A stretch of 64,000 nt of DNA, taken from assembly GCA_963837345.1 (NCBI GenBank), contig CAWIMX010000001.1:558001-622000 (forward strand). The letters run 5' to 3'. Positions within the stretch are counted from its first letter, which is position 1; every line of letters begins with the position of its first letter. This document shows, one piece after another, positions 1-8,740 of this stretch. The notes beneath the pieces are model-generated. The model was given only the letters and a program-made list of their open reading frames with translations, was not told the DNA's origin and searched no databases. The DNA is from CAWIMX01 sp963837345. Lineage in GTDB: Bacteria > Acidobacteriota > Vicinamibacteria > Vicinamibacterales > CAVVIG01. Position numbers and translations under genes: made by a program.

Positions 1-2
1 CA

Positions 3-983
3 CTGGCGCAGCAGCCAACGGAAAACACGCGGTTCGATCTGCATCATCATTTCTTCCCCCCGATCGCCAAGACGCGTTACGGTCCGTTCCCGCCGCTCCA
101 GAATTACTCACCGCAGAAGTCGATCGAGGCGATGGACCAGGCCGGCATCACGGCAGCCTTTCTCTCCCTGCCCGTCAGCCTTGGGGACGATGCCGCCGCG
201 ATACGAAAAGAGGCCGCGGGTTTTGCCCGCGAGGCCAACGAATATGCCGCCAGGGCGGTTTCGGACTACCCGGGCCGGTTCGGGTTGTTCGCCTACCTGC
301 CCCTCCCGGACATCGATGCCAGCCTGCGCGAGATCGAATACGCATTCGACACGATCGGGGCAGACGGCGTGGGCCTCCTCACAAGTTACGGCAACCGCTG
401 GCTGGGGGACACGACGTTCCACCCTGTCTTCGACGAACTCAACCGGCGCGGGAGCGTCGTCTACTCACACCCGCTCGATGGTCCCTGCTGCCATGCGTTG
501 TTGCCGAACACCATCCCGCAGACGGTGGAGTGGAATACGGACACGGCCCGCGCCATCTGGAGTGTCATCAATGATGGGACGGATCGCCCGCCTGTGACGA
601 CCCCCGGGACCAGCATGGCGACGCGATACGCGAACATCCGGTTCGTGTGGTCGCATGGCGGGGGCAGTCTGCTCGGGCTGGTCGGTCGATTTCTCGGCCA
701 CGGCAGCACGCGAAACGTGGACCTCTCGCAGCCGCCGGCGCCGAACTCGAAGCTCTCTCATCTGCGCCGCTTCTACTACGACACGGCGCTGTCGGCCAAT
801 CGCGTCCAGATGCAGGCCCTCGAGGCGCTCGTTGGGCCGTCGCAGATCGTGTTCGGGTCTGACTTCCCGTTCATGGCAGTCCTCGATACCGTCGAGAGCC
901 TCCGGAGGTGTGGCCTCACGGCAGAGGAACTGCGCGGGATCGATTCTGAGAACGCGCTCCGCATCGTCACGGCACCGAGCTAG
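3..983 (+). CDS. Amidohydrolase (ACMSD-like, amidohydrolase_2), 5' end outside window
   Basis: This is the 3' part of a metal-dependent hydrolase or decarboxylase of the amidohydrolase_2/ACMSD superfamily. The reading frame is open from the window edge (326 residues visible), so the true start lies upstream. Near the visible N-terminus is FDLHHHFFP, the first-strand HxH metal-ligand motif. VWSHGGG, about two thirds along, resembles the conserved internal histidine strand, and FGSDFPF near the C-terminus carries the conserved aspartate with its GSD/P context. Members act on small aromatic or carboxylate substrates such as ACMS or resorcylate; the substrate cannot be told here. The stop is at 981-983 and no co-directional partner follows closely. 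Confidence 0.85.
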   Translation: MAQQPTENTRFDLHHHFFPPIAKTRYGPFPPLQNYSPQKSIEAMDQAGITAAFLSLPVSLGDDAAAIRKEAAGFAREANEYAARAVSDYPGRFGLFAYLPLPDIDASLREIEYAFDTIGADGVGLLTSYGNRWLGDTTFHPVFDELNRRGSVVYSHPLDGPCCHALLPNTIPQTVEWNTDTARAIWSVINDGTDRPPVTTPGTSMATRYANIRFVWSHGGGSLLGLVGRFLGHGSTRNVDLSQPPAPNSKLSHLRRFYYDTALSANRVQMQALEALVGPSQIVFGSDFPFMAVLDTVESLRRCGLTAEELRGIDSENALRIVTAPS

Positions 984-1057
984 GCCGCGACATCGAGGGA
1001 GTATCGCCATGACGAAGTACTCGCTGGATCCCGCGTGCACATGTCCTCACCGTTAGC

Positions 1058-1324
1058 GTGGATCCTGAAAGGCCGCAAGCGGTAGTCGATGGTCGAGAAG
1101 TGGACCTTCGCCGTTCAAACGTCATCCTTATAGATCGTGGAGACGAAATGCCGACACCAGGCGCGCTCGACGCACGCTGGGTCGAACCAGGAGTCCCTGC
1201 CGACGCCGGAATCGAGACAATTATCCGGCGTGAACCGATCTTGCGGGCGTTTCTCCGCTGCGACGGTGCAGCACAGAATGATATTGTCGGCGAAATGCTC
1301 TGCAAACGTACGCTTGGGTCGTGA
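1058..1324 (+). CDS. Small hypothetical protein (88 aa)
   Basis: An 88-residue frame starts with GTG at 1058. The composition looks protein-like rather than shadow-like: VDGREVDLRRSNVILIDRGD reads as strand-loop-strand, and IIRREPILRAFLRCD is an amphipathic helix with a cysteine. I do not recognise a family. No strong ribosome binding site precedes the GTG. Its 3' end overlaps the out-of-frame debris of the decayed propeller on the other strand, so the region may have been rearranged. It could be spurious. Confidence 0.35.
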   Translation: MDPERPQAVVDGREVDLRRSNVILIDRGDEMPTPGALDARWVEPGVPADAGIETIIRREPILRAFLRCDGAAQNDIVGEMLCKRTLGS

Positions 1325-1329
1325 GTGGT

Positions 1330-1960
1330 GATTGGCTCGATTCGCCGCGTGACGGGGGCGCGGCCAGCGCGCGCTGCCTGTCGGGCGAGACGTCGTGGGC
1401 GTTGCCGCCGGAGACGCCGGCCCGGCCGAAGACTGGTGTCACCGACGCCACGTCCACCGTGTCACCCGCGAGGCGAAGCTCGGCCTCCGCCCGTCGAGAT
1501 CTGAACCTTTCGGTCGGCCGTGGAGCGCTGCGCGGGTCCGTCGTCAGACGCAGCACCCACAGCCGATACTGCGCGCCGCCGCCCGTGTAGTACAGGAGAT
1601 ACCGGCCGTCGTGGGACCAGCTGACGGGCACCTTGTCCGTGCCGTCGGCGTACACGAGCTCTTCGGGGCCCGCGCCGTTGGCGGGCTTGCCGTAGAGATC
1701 GTAGTGGCCCTTGCGGGTCGAGTTGAAGATGACCGTCCGGCCGTCGGCGGACCAGACGCCGAAATACTCGCCCGCCGGATCGGGGGTAAAGCGCAGCGGC
1801 ACATCGCGGGCCAGATCGTACGTCCACAAGTCGAAGTCCCCACCGCATCGGGGCCGACGCGATCATCGTCCGGCCGTTTGGGACGCCGAGAACACGCCCG
1901 CGCCCACCAGGCTCAGGAAGCGTCCCACGTGTCCGGTCAGCGGCACGATGTCTCCCGTCG
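1330..1960 (-). pseudogene. Decayed TolB/WD40-like beta-propeller fragment
   Basis: Pieces of a TolB-type beta-propeller are spread over different minus-strand frames. One frame reads MWTYDLARDVPLRFT, then GVWSADGRTVIFNSTRKG and VSWSHDGRYLLYYT, the repeated W/F-S-x-DG-R-x-hydrophobic blade pattern. After about 1590 homology passes to other frames (KVQISTGGGRASPRG, then VSGGNAHDVSPDRQR), and another frame upstream holds GDIVPLTGHVGRFLSL. Such propellers form the C-terminal sensor half of acidobacterial Ser/Thr kinases, but no kinase domain is present. Several frame changes plus missing ends argue for true decay rather than one sequencing error. Boundaries are approximate. Confidence 0.6.
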
Positions 1961-2044
1961 CCCGCTCGCGAGAAAGACGCGCAGGAGAAAGACGAGAAGA
2001 AGCGGCGTGAGGCCGCGACCGGCGGGAGCCACGCCCCCCGGGGC

Positions 2045-2221
2045 CTAGCCGAACGACAGCACGCTCTGGAGCGACGGGATGACGTTCAGCAGCGTGGACG
2101 GCGGCACCATGCCGGCGAACAGGAACACGGCGTAAAGCAGGAGCGCCACGCCGACGGCTATGGCCACCATGACCCCAGTCGCGGTGGCATGAAGGGCGAG
2201 GTCGTCTGGTCTGTGCAACAT
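2045..2221 (-). CDS. Small single-span membrane protein (58 aa), hypothetical
   Basis: This short minus-strand frame starts at ATG 2221 behind a purine-rich GGGAG ribosome site. It encodes a short polar N-terminus and one clear hydrophobic helix (VMVAIAVGVALLLYAVFLFA), then a C-terminal tail. I recognise no family. It lies divergently upstream of the cupin gene and next to decayed sequence, so it may be a genuine small membrane protein or the tail of a lost gene. Confidence 0.4.
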   Translation of the reverse strand: MLHRPDDLALHATATGVMVAIAVGVALLLYAVFLFAGMVPPSTLLNVIPSLQSVLSFG

Positions 2222-2503
2222 CCCCCACTCCCGTTCCGGGAACGGTGAACGCACGACGCCGATGGGCGCATTGTGCGCCGCCGCCGTTTGCGAAATCAAG
2301 CTCCTCGGTTCGACCCATCCATTTGCGTTCCAACCGCGTCTCGAGCCTCTGAATCCGCCGGATCCGCCTCCCACACTCGGACTGGATTCAGACGCGGTGA
2401 TGCACTAGGCTCCCATCTCCCGGATCCAGGCGCCGGTCGGGAGACGGAGCGTGACGCGGGCTCACCGCGTTCGAGGGCGACTATCGCCCGGGAGAGAAAG
2501 ACA

Positions 2504-3205
2504 ATGGGTAGAACTGCATGGAAGGTCCTCGTGACGACGGCGGCTCTAATTCCTCTCGCCGTCTACGCCCAGCCGCGGCCGGGCAATCCGAAGACCGCGA
2601 CCCTCATCACGAAGGCCGAGATCGACAAGATCAGCGCCACCGAACAGAGCCAGCGGACGCGTGACGAGAACGCCAAGGTCGTCGACATCGGCGACGGCTG
2701 GAGCATGGAGCTGGGCATCATCCATCGCTCGCAGCAGCACGTGCTGACGGTCGCCGAGGCGAGGGCACAGGCCGCTGGCCGGGGCAGCGCCCCGGCGGCC
2801 GCGGGTCGAGGCAACGCGCCGGCGGCGGACCAGCGGACCCCGTGCGGCGAACAGATGGCCAATCCGCCGGCAGACGCGCTACAGGGCGCCATCACGCACG
2901 ACTTTCAAACCGAGGGCTACTACATCGTCTCGGGCGGCGGGACCGCGTTCATCGACGGCACGCTCGTGAACGGACGGCGGAGCACGAACAATCCGGACGG
3001 TGGACCCAACGGTCCGGGCTGCGGCGGCGGCGTGGCGGTCGGCTCGCGGAAGATCGAGCTGAAGGTCGGCGACGTGCTGATCGTGCCGCCGGGCGTCATC
3101 CACGGCTGGTTCGACATTCCCGATCACGTGGACTATCTCAGCTTCCGTCCGTCGCACGACGTGATGAAGAACGGCTGGGTGAATCCCACCATCGCCGCGA
3201 GGTAG
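2504..3205 (+). CDS. Secreted cupin-domain protein
   Basis: A 233-residue protein. ATG 2504 was chosen because a GGAGAGAAAG ribosome site precedes it and a signal peptide ending at VYAQP follows; the frame stays open upstream without one. After the signal come ITKAEID, an Ala/Gly/Arg-rich linker near residues 85-110 (AAGRGSAPAAAGRGNAPAA) and a single cupin barrel. Cupin motif 1 is THDFQTEGYYI with candidate metal ligands His and Glu; motif 2 is VPPGVIHGWFDI with the conserved His. The ending DHVDYLSFRPS is shared with the cupin at 21737-22393, so the two are paralogues. It probably acts in the periplasm; the substrate is unknown. Confidence 0.85.
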   Translation: MGRTAWKVLVTTAALIPLAVYAQPRPGNPKTATLITKAEIDKISATEQSQRTRDENAKVVDIGDGWSMELGIIHRSQQHVLTVAEARAQAAGRGSAPAAAGRGNAPAADQRTPCGEQMANPPADALQGAITHDFQTEGYYIVSGGGTAFIDGTLVNGRRSTNNPDGGPNGPGCGGGVAVGSRKIELKVGDVLIVPPGVIHGWFDIPDHVDYLSFRPSHDVMKNGWVNPTIAAR

Positions 3206-3231
3206 CGCGTTCGACGCGGCGCTCCGGGCGA

Positions 3232-3265
3232 GACCACAGCTCCCAGCGTGTCCGGGGCTGTGGTC
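3232..3265. terminator. Hairpin between convergent cupin and amidase genes
   Basis: Inverted repeat GACCACAGC (3232-3240) and GCTGTGGTC (3257-3265), a perfect 9-bp stem with a 16-nt loop, between two convergent stop codons (3205 and 3318). There is no long T-tract. It probably acts as a bidirectional transcription end or mRNA-stabilising hairpin. Confidence 0.45.
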
Positions 3266-3317
3266 CTTCGCCCCGCGTCGACGAGCCCGAGCGCCCGGCG
3301 AGCTTCTCACGACGCTC

Positions 3318-4361
3318 CTATCGGGATGTGAAGACGCGCTTCGGCATCTTCACGTGCACGCCGAAGACCGGTTTGTCGACGAGCTCGGTCACGGCGACGT
3401 TCCCGGCGATGCTGATCAGCTGGTACGCTTCGTGCCGCGTCAGCGGCTGCGTGTCGGCGAGGAAGTCGACCATCTGCTGGATCGCCGTGGCGGTGGCCAC
3501 CTGGAGATTTTCGTCGGACGCCATGCTGATGTAATCGGTCGCGGTTTCCGCGCGCGGCCACTCGAGCCTCATGCCCTTGCGCACCGTCAGCTGCACGCGT
3601 CCGCGCAGCGACGTCTCGATCGCGGTCTGGTCCACCTCCCCGTCGCCCTGCGCGGCATGGCCGTCGCCGATCTCGAAGAGCGCGCCGGGGACGAACACCG
3701 GGATGTACAGCGTGCTGCCGGCGACGAGCTCGCGGTTGTCGAGATTGCCGGCGTGCCGCCCGGGCGGATTGCTGCTCACGCGCCCGAGCTCCGGCGAGGG
3801 TGCGACGCCCATGCTGCCGAAGAACGGCCGCAGCGGCACGACGATCCCCGGTTTGAACTCCGAGGTCATCGTCCGGGGATCGAGGCTGAGGATCTTCTGC
3901 GGGACCGACCGGTCGCAGTTGTCGGGCAGGAAACCGCTGCAGCCGTTGTAGCCGTAGTCGATCGCGAAGTCGATCGACAGGATCTTGACCTCGAGCGCGT
4001 CTCCAGGCTCCGCCCCCTCGACGTAGATCGGTCCGGTGAGGATGTGTCCTCCGGGCCCGCGACGGTCGCCCGTGACGTTCGCGACGATCGACTTGAGCGA
4101 CGATTGAATCTTGTCGTCCGGCACGCCGGCGCGCGCGAGGCCGTTCGGCGTGTTCGTCAGCAGCGTGTCGACGTCGACGATGTCGCCGGAGGCGATGCGG
4201 AGCGTCGGCTTGGCGTCGGCCCAGTAATAGCCATAGGCGACGGTCGCGGGCGTGGCCTCGAGGCGATGCGTCCTTGGGGCGGACGATTGGGCCATGGGCG
4301 CGGCGCCGGCCGCGGCCAATGCCGCGATCAGACCCACCGTCAGAAGCCGTGTCGCCTTCAT
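3318..4361 (-). CDS. Secreted acetamidase/formamidase family protein
   Basis: A 347-residue protein of the FmdA_AmdA (acetamidase/formamidase) family, which hydrolyses short amides to ammonia and the acid. ATG 4361 was preferred to upstream in-frame starts because AGGTGA precedes it and it opens a clean signal peptide (MKATRLLTVGLIAALAAAGA). Family signatures include GHILTGPIYVEGAEPGD, the FFGSMGVAP segment, PPGRHAGNLDN, and FEIGDGHAAQGDGEV, whose Asp/His-rich loop is the likely metal site. Cytosolic family members lack the signal peptide, so an exported form is notable. The next gene upstream (stop at 4382) is co-directional with a 20-nt gap. The true substrate is not evident. Confidence 0.88.
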   Translation of the reverse strand: MKATRLLTVGLIAALAAAGAAPMAQSSAPRTHRLEATPATVAYGYYWADAKPTLRIASGDIVDVDTLLTNTPNGLARAGVPDDKIQSSLKSIVANVTGDRRGPGGHILTGPIYVEGAEPGDALEVKILSIDFAIDYGYNGCSGFLPDNCDRSVPQKILSLDPRTMTSEFKPGIVVPLRPFFGSMGVAPSPELGRVSSNPPGRHAGNLDNRELVAGSTLYIPVFVPGALFEIGDGHAAQGDGEVDQTAIETSLRGRVQLTVRKGMRLEWPRAETATDYISMASDENLQVATATAIQQMVDFLADTQPLTRHEAYQLISIAGNVAVTELVDKPVFGVHVKMPKRVFTSR

Positions 4362-4381
4362 GGGTGTCACCTGCTGTAGCG

Positions 4382-4876
4382 TCAGAAACGGAACGTCAAC
4401 ATCGCGGAACGCTGGCCGATCGTCACGCCGCCCTGGAGGCGGCTCGACACCGCGTGGCCGTCGAACACTGTCGTGCGCCCCACATGCGCCCAGTCGAACA
4501 GCGCGCCCCAGAACATCCAGGGCACCGCGGTATACACGAGGAATCTGGGCGCGTCGCCCAGCGCATCGTTCGATGCCGCGACCGCGACCGTGGCCACCGC
4601 GCCGACCGCCAGGCCCTTCCATGCCCCGTCCCATACGGGATCGCCACGCCGCTGGACGAGCAGGCCGGGGGCTGGAATGAATTGTCGGTTGTCGATCGTC
4701 AGCGCCCCCGCGGTCACGCGCCGCACGCGGCCGGACAGCTCCGGCTTGAAGTCCAGCGTCACATAGACGAAGTCGCCTGCTTTCAGTCCAGACAAAGAGA
4801 AGTCGCTCTGGGCGCTCGCGCTCGCGGCTCCCCCGACGATCGCGAAGGCCATTCCGATGGCGAGTGTGCGGCGCAT
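4382..4876 (-). CDS. Secreted hypothetical protein with SH3-like and hydrophobic segments
   Basis: A 164-residue exported protein whose start at ATG 4876 follows GGGGAGGGACC. After a signal peptide ending ASASAQS comes a small beta region (AGDFVYVTLDFKPELSGRV, then ALTIDNRQF). Two hydrophobic stretches follow (GLAVGAVATVAVAAS and VYTAVPWMFWGALFDW), and the last residues are MLTFRF. A terminal aromatic residue is common in outer-membrane proteins. The layout parallels the protein at 43997-44542, so the two may be distant paralogues. No enzymatic motif is visible. It lies between the ADOP permease and the amidase on the same strand. Confidence 0.7.
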   Translation of the reverse strand: MRRTLAIGMAFAIVGGAASASAQSDFSLSGLKAGDFVYVTLDFKPELSGRVRRVTAGALTIDNRQFIPAPGLLVQRRGDPVWDGAWKGLAVGAVATVAVAASNDALGDAPRFLVYTAVPWMFWGALFDWAHVGRTTVFDGHAVSSRLQGGVTIGQRSAMLTFRF

Positions 4877-4931
4877 GGTCCCTCCCCTGCCCATAATGCG
4901 CGCTTCGCCGGCGAAGCGGCGCACACTGAAC

Positions 4932-7352
4932 TCACTCTTCCCTGAGCGCCACCGTGCACTCGACGCGCGTCGCGCGGCGGATCGGCCACCAGATCGCCAG
5001 TGGCGTCGCGGCCACGATCGCGAGCATGGCCAGGACCAGCGTCACGGGATCGTACGGCGGCACCTGAAACAGCATCGAGCGGATCACGACACCGAGCGCC
5101 GCGCTGCCGGCGAGCCCCAGCGCGGCGCCGATGGCCACCGGCGTCAGACTCTGCACCGCCATCAGCCGCGCAATGCCCGTGGGTGTCGCCCCGAGCGCCA
5201 GGCGGATGCCGATCTCGCGCGTCCGCGCCGCGACCAGATTGGCCAGCACGCCGTTGACGCCGATCATGGCGAGCACGAGCGCCAGCCCCGCAAACACCGA
5301 AAGCAGCACGAGGCCGAATCGCCGGACCTGCAGCCACTCGTCCACGTAGTCGTCCATCGTCCGGATCCGGGCCGTCGAGAGATTCTCGTCGACCGAGGCC
5401 AGCACGTTGCGAAGACTCACCGAGACCGCGTCGGCAGGCAGCGGACTCCTGAGCACGAGAATCGCCGTTTCGCCGTTCACGCCCGGAAGGAAGAACTGCG
5501 GGCGGACATCCTCCTCGGCGCCCAGCGCCCGGAAGTTCGCGACCACACCGGCGATGGCGTACACGCGATCCTTGATCTTGAGCCGCTGAGCGAGCGGATC
5601 CACCGACGGCAGGAACGTGTCCACGAACGCGCGGTTGACGGCGACCGCGCCTTCTCCCGTGCCTCGGCCGGCGGCGACGTCCCCCATCGTCAGGGACCGG
5701 CCCGCCAGCAGCGGCACGCCGAGGACGTCGAGATAACCGGGGAGAACGTTCGCGTAGTCGGCCGTGATGAACTGACCCGGCGGCAGTGGCGGCTGCCCGA
5801 CGACCTCGAACGAGGTGATCGAGACGCGATGGAGCGGCAGCGCATCGCCCATCGACGCGAGCGAGACGCCCGGCACGGCGCGCGCCGTGTCCACGATGGT
5901 CTCGAGGAGCCGTGCGCGGCCGTCGGCATCGGGATACTCGTATTCCGGGAGATCGAGATCGACGGCGATCAGATGATCGACATCGAATCCCAGATCGGTC
6001 CGGATCACCTTGACGAAGCTTCGGAAGAGGAGGCCCGCTCCGCTCAGCAGCACGAGCGCCATCGCCACCTCGGCCCCGATCAGCACGCGGCGGCTTCGGC
6101 GGCCGCCGGCCGAGCCGCCTCGGCCGCCGGACTTCAGCGCGCCGTTCAGATCGGCGCTCGACGCCGAGACCGCCGGCGCGAGGCCGAACAGCAACGCCGT
6201 ACCCGCGGCGACGATCGCCGCAAACAGGAAGACCGGGATCGAGAGGCTGCCCATCCCCTGCCGGATCGAGTTCTCGGGCGCCAGCGCGAGCAGGCCTCGC
6301 ATCGCCGCCCAGCCAATCGCCAGCCCGGCCAGCGCGCCGACCGCCGCGAGGAGCAGCGCCTCGGTGAGCAACTGCCCGACGATCGCCGTGCGGGAGGCGC
6401 CGAGGGCGCGGCGGACCGCGATCTCCCGCGAGCGGCGGGCCGAGCGGGCCAGGGTGAGGTTGACGAGGTTGGCGCAGCCGATGAGCAGGACGAGGCCGAC
6501 GGCGCCGAAGAGCACGTAGAGTGCGGGACTGAGATCGCCCGACGCGCGCTCGGCCTGAAACGCGTACACGTAGGCGTCGCCCATCGGATACCGCTCGGCG
6601 TCGTCCTGGTGAAGGCGTGCGGCAAGGGCTTTCAGGTCGTCGCGCGCCTGATCGAGGCGAACGCCTGCCCGCAGGCGGGCGACCACGTTGAGGCTCGTGT
6701 TGCGATCCGCGTCGGGGCGCGTCCAGCCGCGCGAGAGCGGAATGTAGACGTCGGGGCGATTCTGATCGTCGCCGCCGAACAGCGGCGGCAACTCGAACTC
6801 CGGCGTAAGCGCGCCGACAACCGTGTACTCGACGCTCCCGAAGCTGATCGTCGTGCCGATGGCCGCGCGATCGCGGTTGAACCGCTGCTCGAAGTACCGG
6901 TCCGAGAGAATGACGACGTGATCGGCGCCTGGCGTGTCTTCATCGGCGTGGAACAGCCGTCCGGCCTGTGGGCGGCCGCCGAGGAGCGGCAGCAGCCCCG
7001 CGGACACGAGCTCCGCGCCGAGCACGCGTGGACGGTCCACGCCGTTCTCACGAAAGCTGTCCTCGTGAAACGCCTCGACCTCGTCGAAGGAGCGGGCCTG
7101 CGTGCGCCACGCCTCGTAGCTGAAACGGGCCACCGGCATGTGCGTCGACAGCGGCTCGGGCAGCGATGGAAAGCCGCCGCAGAGCAGGACCAGGCGTCCG
7201 GAATCGGGATACGGAAGCGGCTTCAGGATCGCGTCGTAGAGGAGGCTGAAGATGGCGGTGTTGGCCCCGATGCCGAGCGCGAGAACCGCGACACACGCCG
7301 CCGTGTAACCGGGGCTGTGCCGCAGGGATCGGATCGCGTGGCGGAGGCGCAT
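4932..7352 (-). CDS. ABC transporter permease, ADOP family (MacB/FtsX-like)
   Basis: An 806-residue membrane protein of the acidobacterial duplicated orphan permease (ADOP) type. Family members have two FtsX/MacB_PCD modules and usually lack an adjacent ATPase gene. The N-terminus is diagnostic: MRLRHAIRSLRHSPGYTAAC, then an alanine-rich first helix with LGIGANTAIFSL. A periplasmic MacB_PCD domain, a three-helix FtsX core (about 255-400), a second periplasmic domain and a final three-helix core follow; the FtsX signature REIAVRRALGAS in the middle recurs as REIGIRLALGAT near the end. No ATP-binding gene is adjacent, fitting the orphan pattern. Its role is unknown; ADOPs are presumed to move hydrophobic compounds or lipoproteins. 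Confidence 0.93.
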   Translation of the reverse strand: MRLRHAIRSLRHSPGYTAACVAVLALGIGANTAIFSLLYDAILKPLPYPDSGRLVLLCGGFPSLPEPLSTHMPVARFSYEAWRTQARSFDEVEAFHEDSFRENGVDRPRVLGAELVSAGLLPLLGGRPQAGRLFHADEDTPGADHVVILSDRYFEQRFNRDRAAIGTTISFGSVEYTVVGALTPEFELPPLFGGDDQNRPDVYIPLSRGWTRPDADRNTSLNVVARLRAGVRLDQARDDLKALAARLHQDDAERYPMGDAYVYAFQAERASGDLSPALYVLFGAVGLVLLIGCANLVNLTLARSARRSREIAVRRALGASRTAIVGQLLTEALLLAAVGALAGLAIGWAAMRGLLALAPENSIRQGMGSLSIPVFLFAAIVAAGTALLFGLAPAVSASSADLNGALKSGGRGGSAGGRRSRRVLIGAEVAMALVLLSGAGLLFRSFVKVIRTDLGFDVDHLIAVDLDLPEYEYPDADGRARLLETIVDTARAVPGVSLASMGDALPLHRVSITSFEVVGQPPLPPGQFITADYANVLPGYLDVLGVPLLAGRSLTMGDVAAGRGTGEGAVAVNRAFVDTFLPSVDPLAQRLKIKDRVYAIAGVVANFRALGAEEDVRPQFFLPGVNGETAILVLRSPLPADAVSVSLRNVLASVDENLSTARIRTMDDYVDEWLQVRRFGLVLLSVFAGLALVLAMIGVNGVLANLVAARTREIGIRLALGATPTGIARLMAVQSLTPVAIGAALGLAGSAALGVVIRSMLFQVPPYDPVTLVLAMLAIVAATPLAIWWPIRRATRVECTVALREE

Positions 7353-8062
7353 CCAGCCATCCTAATGCGGAAGGGATCTCGGTCGGGCCCTGAACCAGGA
7401 CGAAGGCCCAGGGCCCCCGGATCGAGGGCCGCCCGGGCGCGGAACGTCTCGAAGTGGTGGCGAACGTCGCGGCACGACACACCCCGTGAAGGCGTCCGGC
7501 GCTGGTAGTCCAGGGCGAGCGATGGCACGCGCGCTCGGGCAACGGCTGGCTCGGGCCATCAACCTTCCACGCCATCAACGTGAACGACTCGGTGACCGGG
7601 AGCAAGTTCGACAACGTCTACGGCTGCCGCCACTCGCCGCCCGACGGCCTGGCGCGCGCGACGGACGTGATGCTCAGCGCGGACCGCACTCCCGTGTCTA
7701 GCCGAGCGGCCGGCGCGGTACGATGGCCCCCTCGCAACAGGAGCTCGACCGAGATTCTGTCGTTTGGCGAGCGGGTCTGTCTCAGACATGGGCGCACTCA
7801 CGCTGATGCACTCGCCGGTCGCGCCCACCGGTATGCTCGTCCGCCGGCCGTCGAAGACGTGTTCAACGTGCAATCGGCCCAGTCTCGACGTGGGCTGAGC
7901 GGAATAAGCCAGGGAGCTGGAAGCGGCCTGCGACCAAGAATTCTGGACGAGCGTGGGGAGGCGCAGGTGCACAAGGTTGTCGTTCCAGGAAGCGAGAACG
8001 GAAGTCCCGGATTAAACAAATGTCACGATACTCACTGTGCTCAGGCCCAGCGGCGGCGAACG
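7353..8062. other. Gap of about 0.7 kb without a convincing gene
   Basis: No complete gene is visible. A plus-strand frame around 7570-7700 contains AINVNDSVTGSKFDNVYG, which looks protein-derived but ends without a recognisable domain, and the frame continues into the M28 remnant through unstructured sequence. I read this as degraded DNA between the permease and the peptidase remnant. Confidence 0.5.
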
Positions 8063-8629
8063 ATGACCTTCATCGGCCTGGACGGGCACCACGCCGTTCC
8101 CGCCGGCGGCTTCGGCCGGGAGTGGCTGGCGGCCAACCGGGAGAAGTTCTTCGCGAAGACCGCGCTGATGATCAACGCGGAACATCCGGCCGAGGCGCTG
8201 ACGCACGGCGCCACGAACGGCAGGACGGATGCGACCATCCCCCTCGAGTGGTACGCCGGCGGCGCATCGAGACCCCAGCTGACGCGGATGGCCCTCGAGG
8301 CGTTTCGTGAATTCGCCGTGCCCATCTGGGCGGAGCCGAGCAGGAATCCGCCGAGCGGCGACATCGGCCCCTTCGTCGGCTTCCTGCCGGGCGTCGTCGC
8401 CCAGGCCAACGACTTCATCTACATGCACACGACGGGCGATACGCCGGACAACGTCACCTGGTCGGGCCTGGAGGCGGCGACGCGCGCGTACACGAGGATC
8501 ATCGACGAGATGAACGGAATCGAGCTGCGTGATCTGCAGCGGCCGGAGAAACAGCGGACGCCGCGTCTCGACCTGACGGACTGTGCGGCCTGGGTGCAGG
8601 ACTCGAGCCAGCCCTGCCAGCCGAAGTGA
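8063..8629 (+). pseudogene. C-terminal remnant of an M28-like metallopeptidase
   Basis: The last ~188 codons of an exported M28-type peptidase. Recognisable pieces are RRRTMTFIGLDGHHAVPAGG at the join, FFAKTALMINAEHP (a strand plus helix with the usual Glu/His context), PSGDIGPF, FIYMHTTGDTPDNV (conserved His/Asp region) and GLEAATRAYTRIIDEMN. The N-terminal half with the first zinc ligands is absent, and upstream sequence in frame has no homology. ATG 8063 is only the first internal methionine. It is probably a broken gene; an expressed fragment cannot be excluded. Confidence 0.6.
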
Positions 8630-8740
8630 CGGGCCCACAGGGGCTCCCACCTTCCATGACCGTCGATCGGAGGGCCAGTTCAGTCAAAAGTGAGCGGGGC
8701 CATGACTGCCATGGCAGCCTGTCGGCTATCGCCGGAGGGA

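Noticed and set aside
4857..7508. 883-codon plus-strand frame
   Set aside because: Antisense shadow of the ADOP permease; no recognisable domain.
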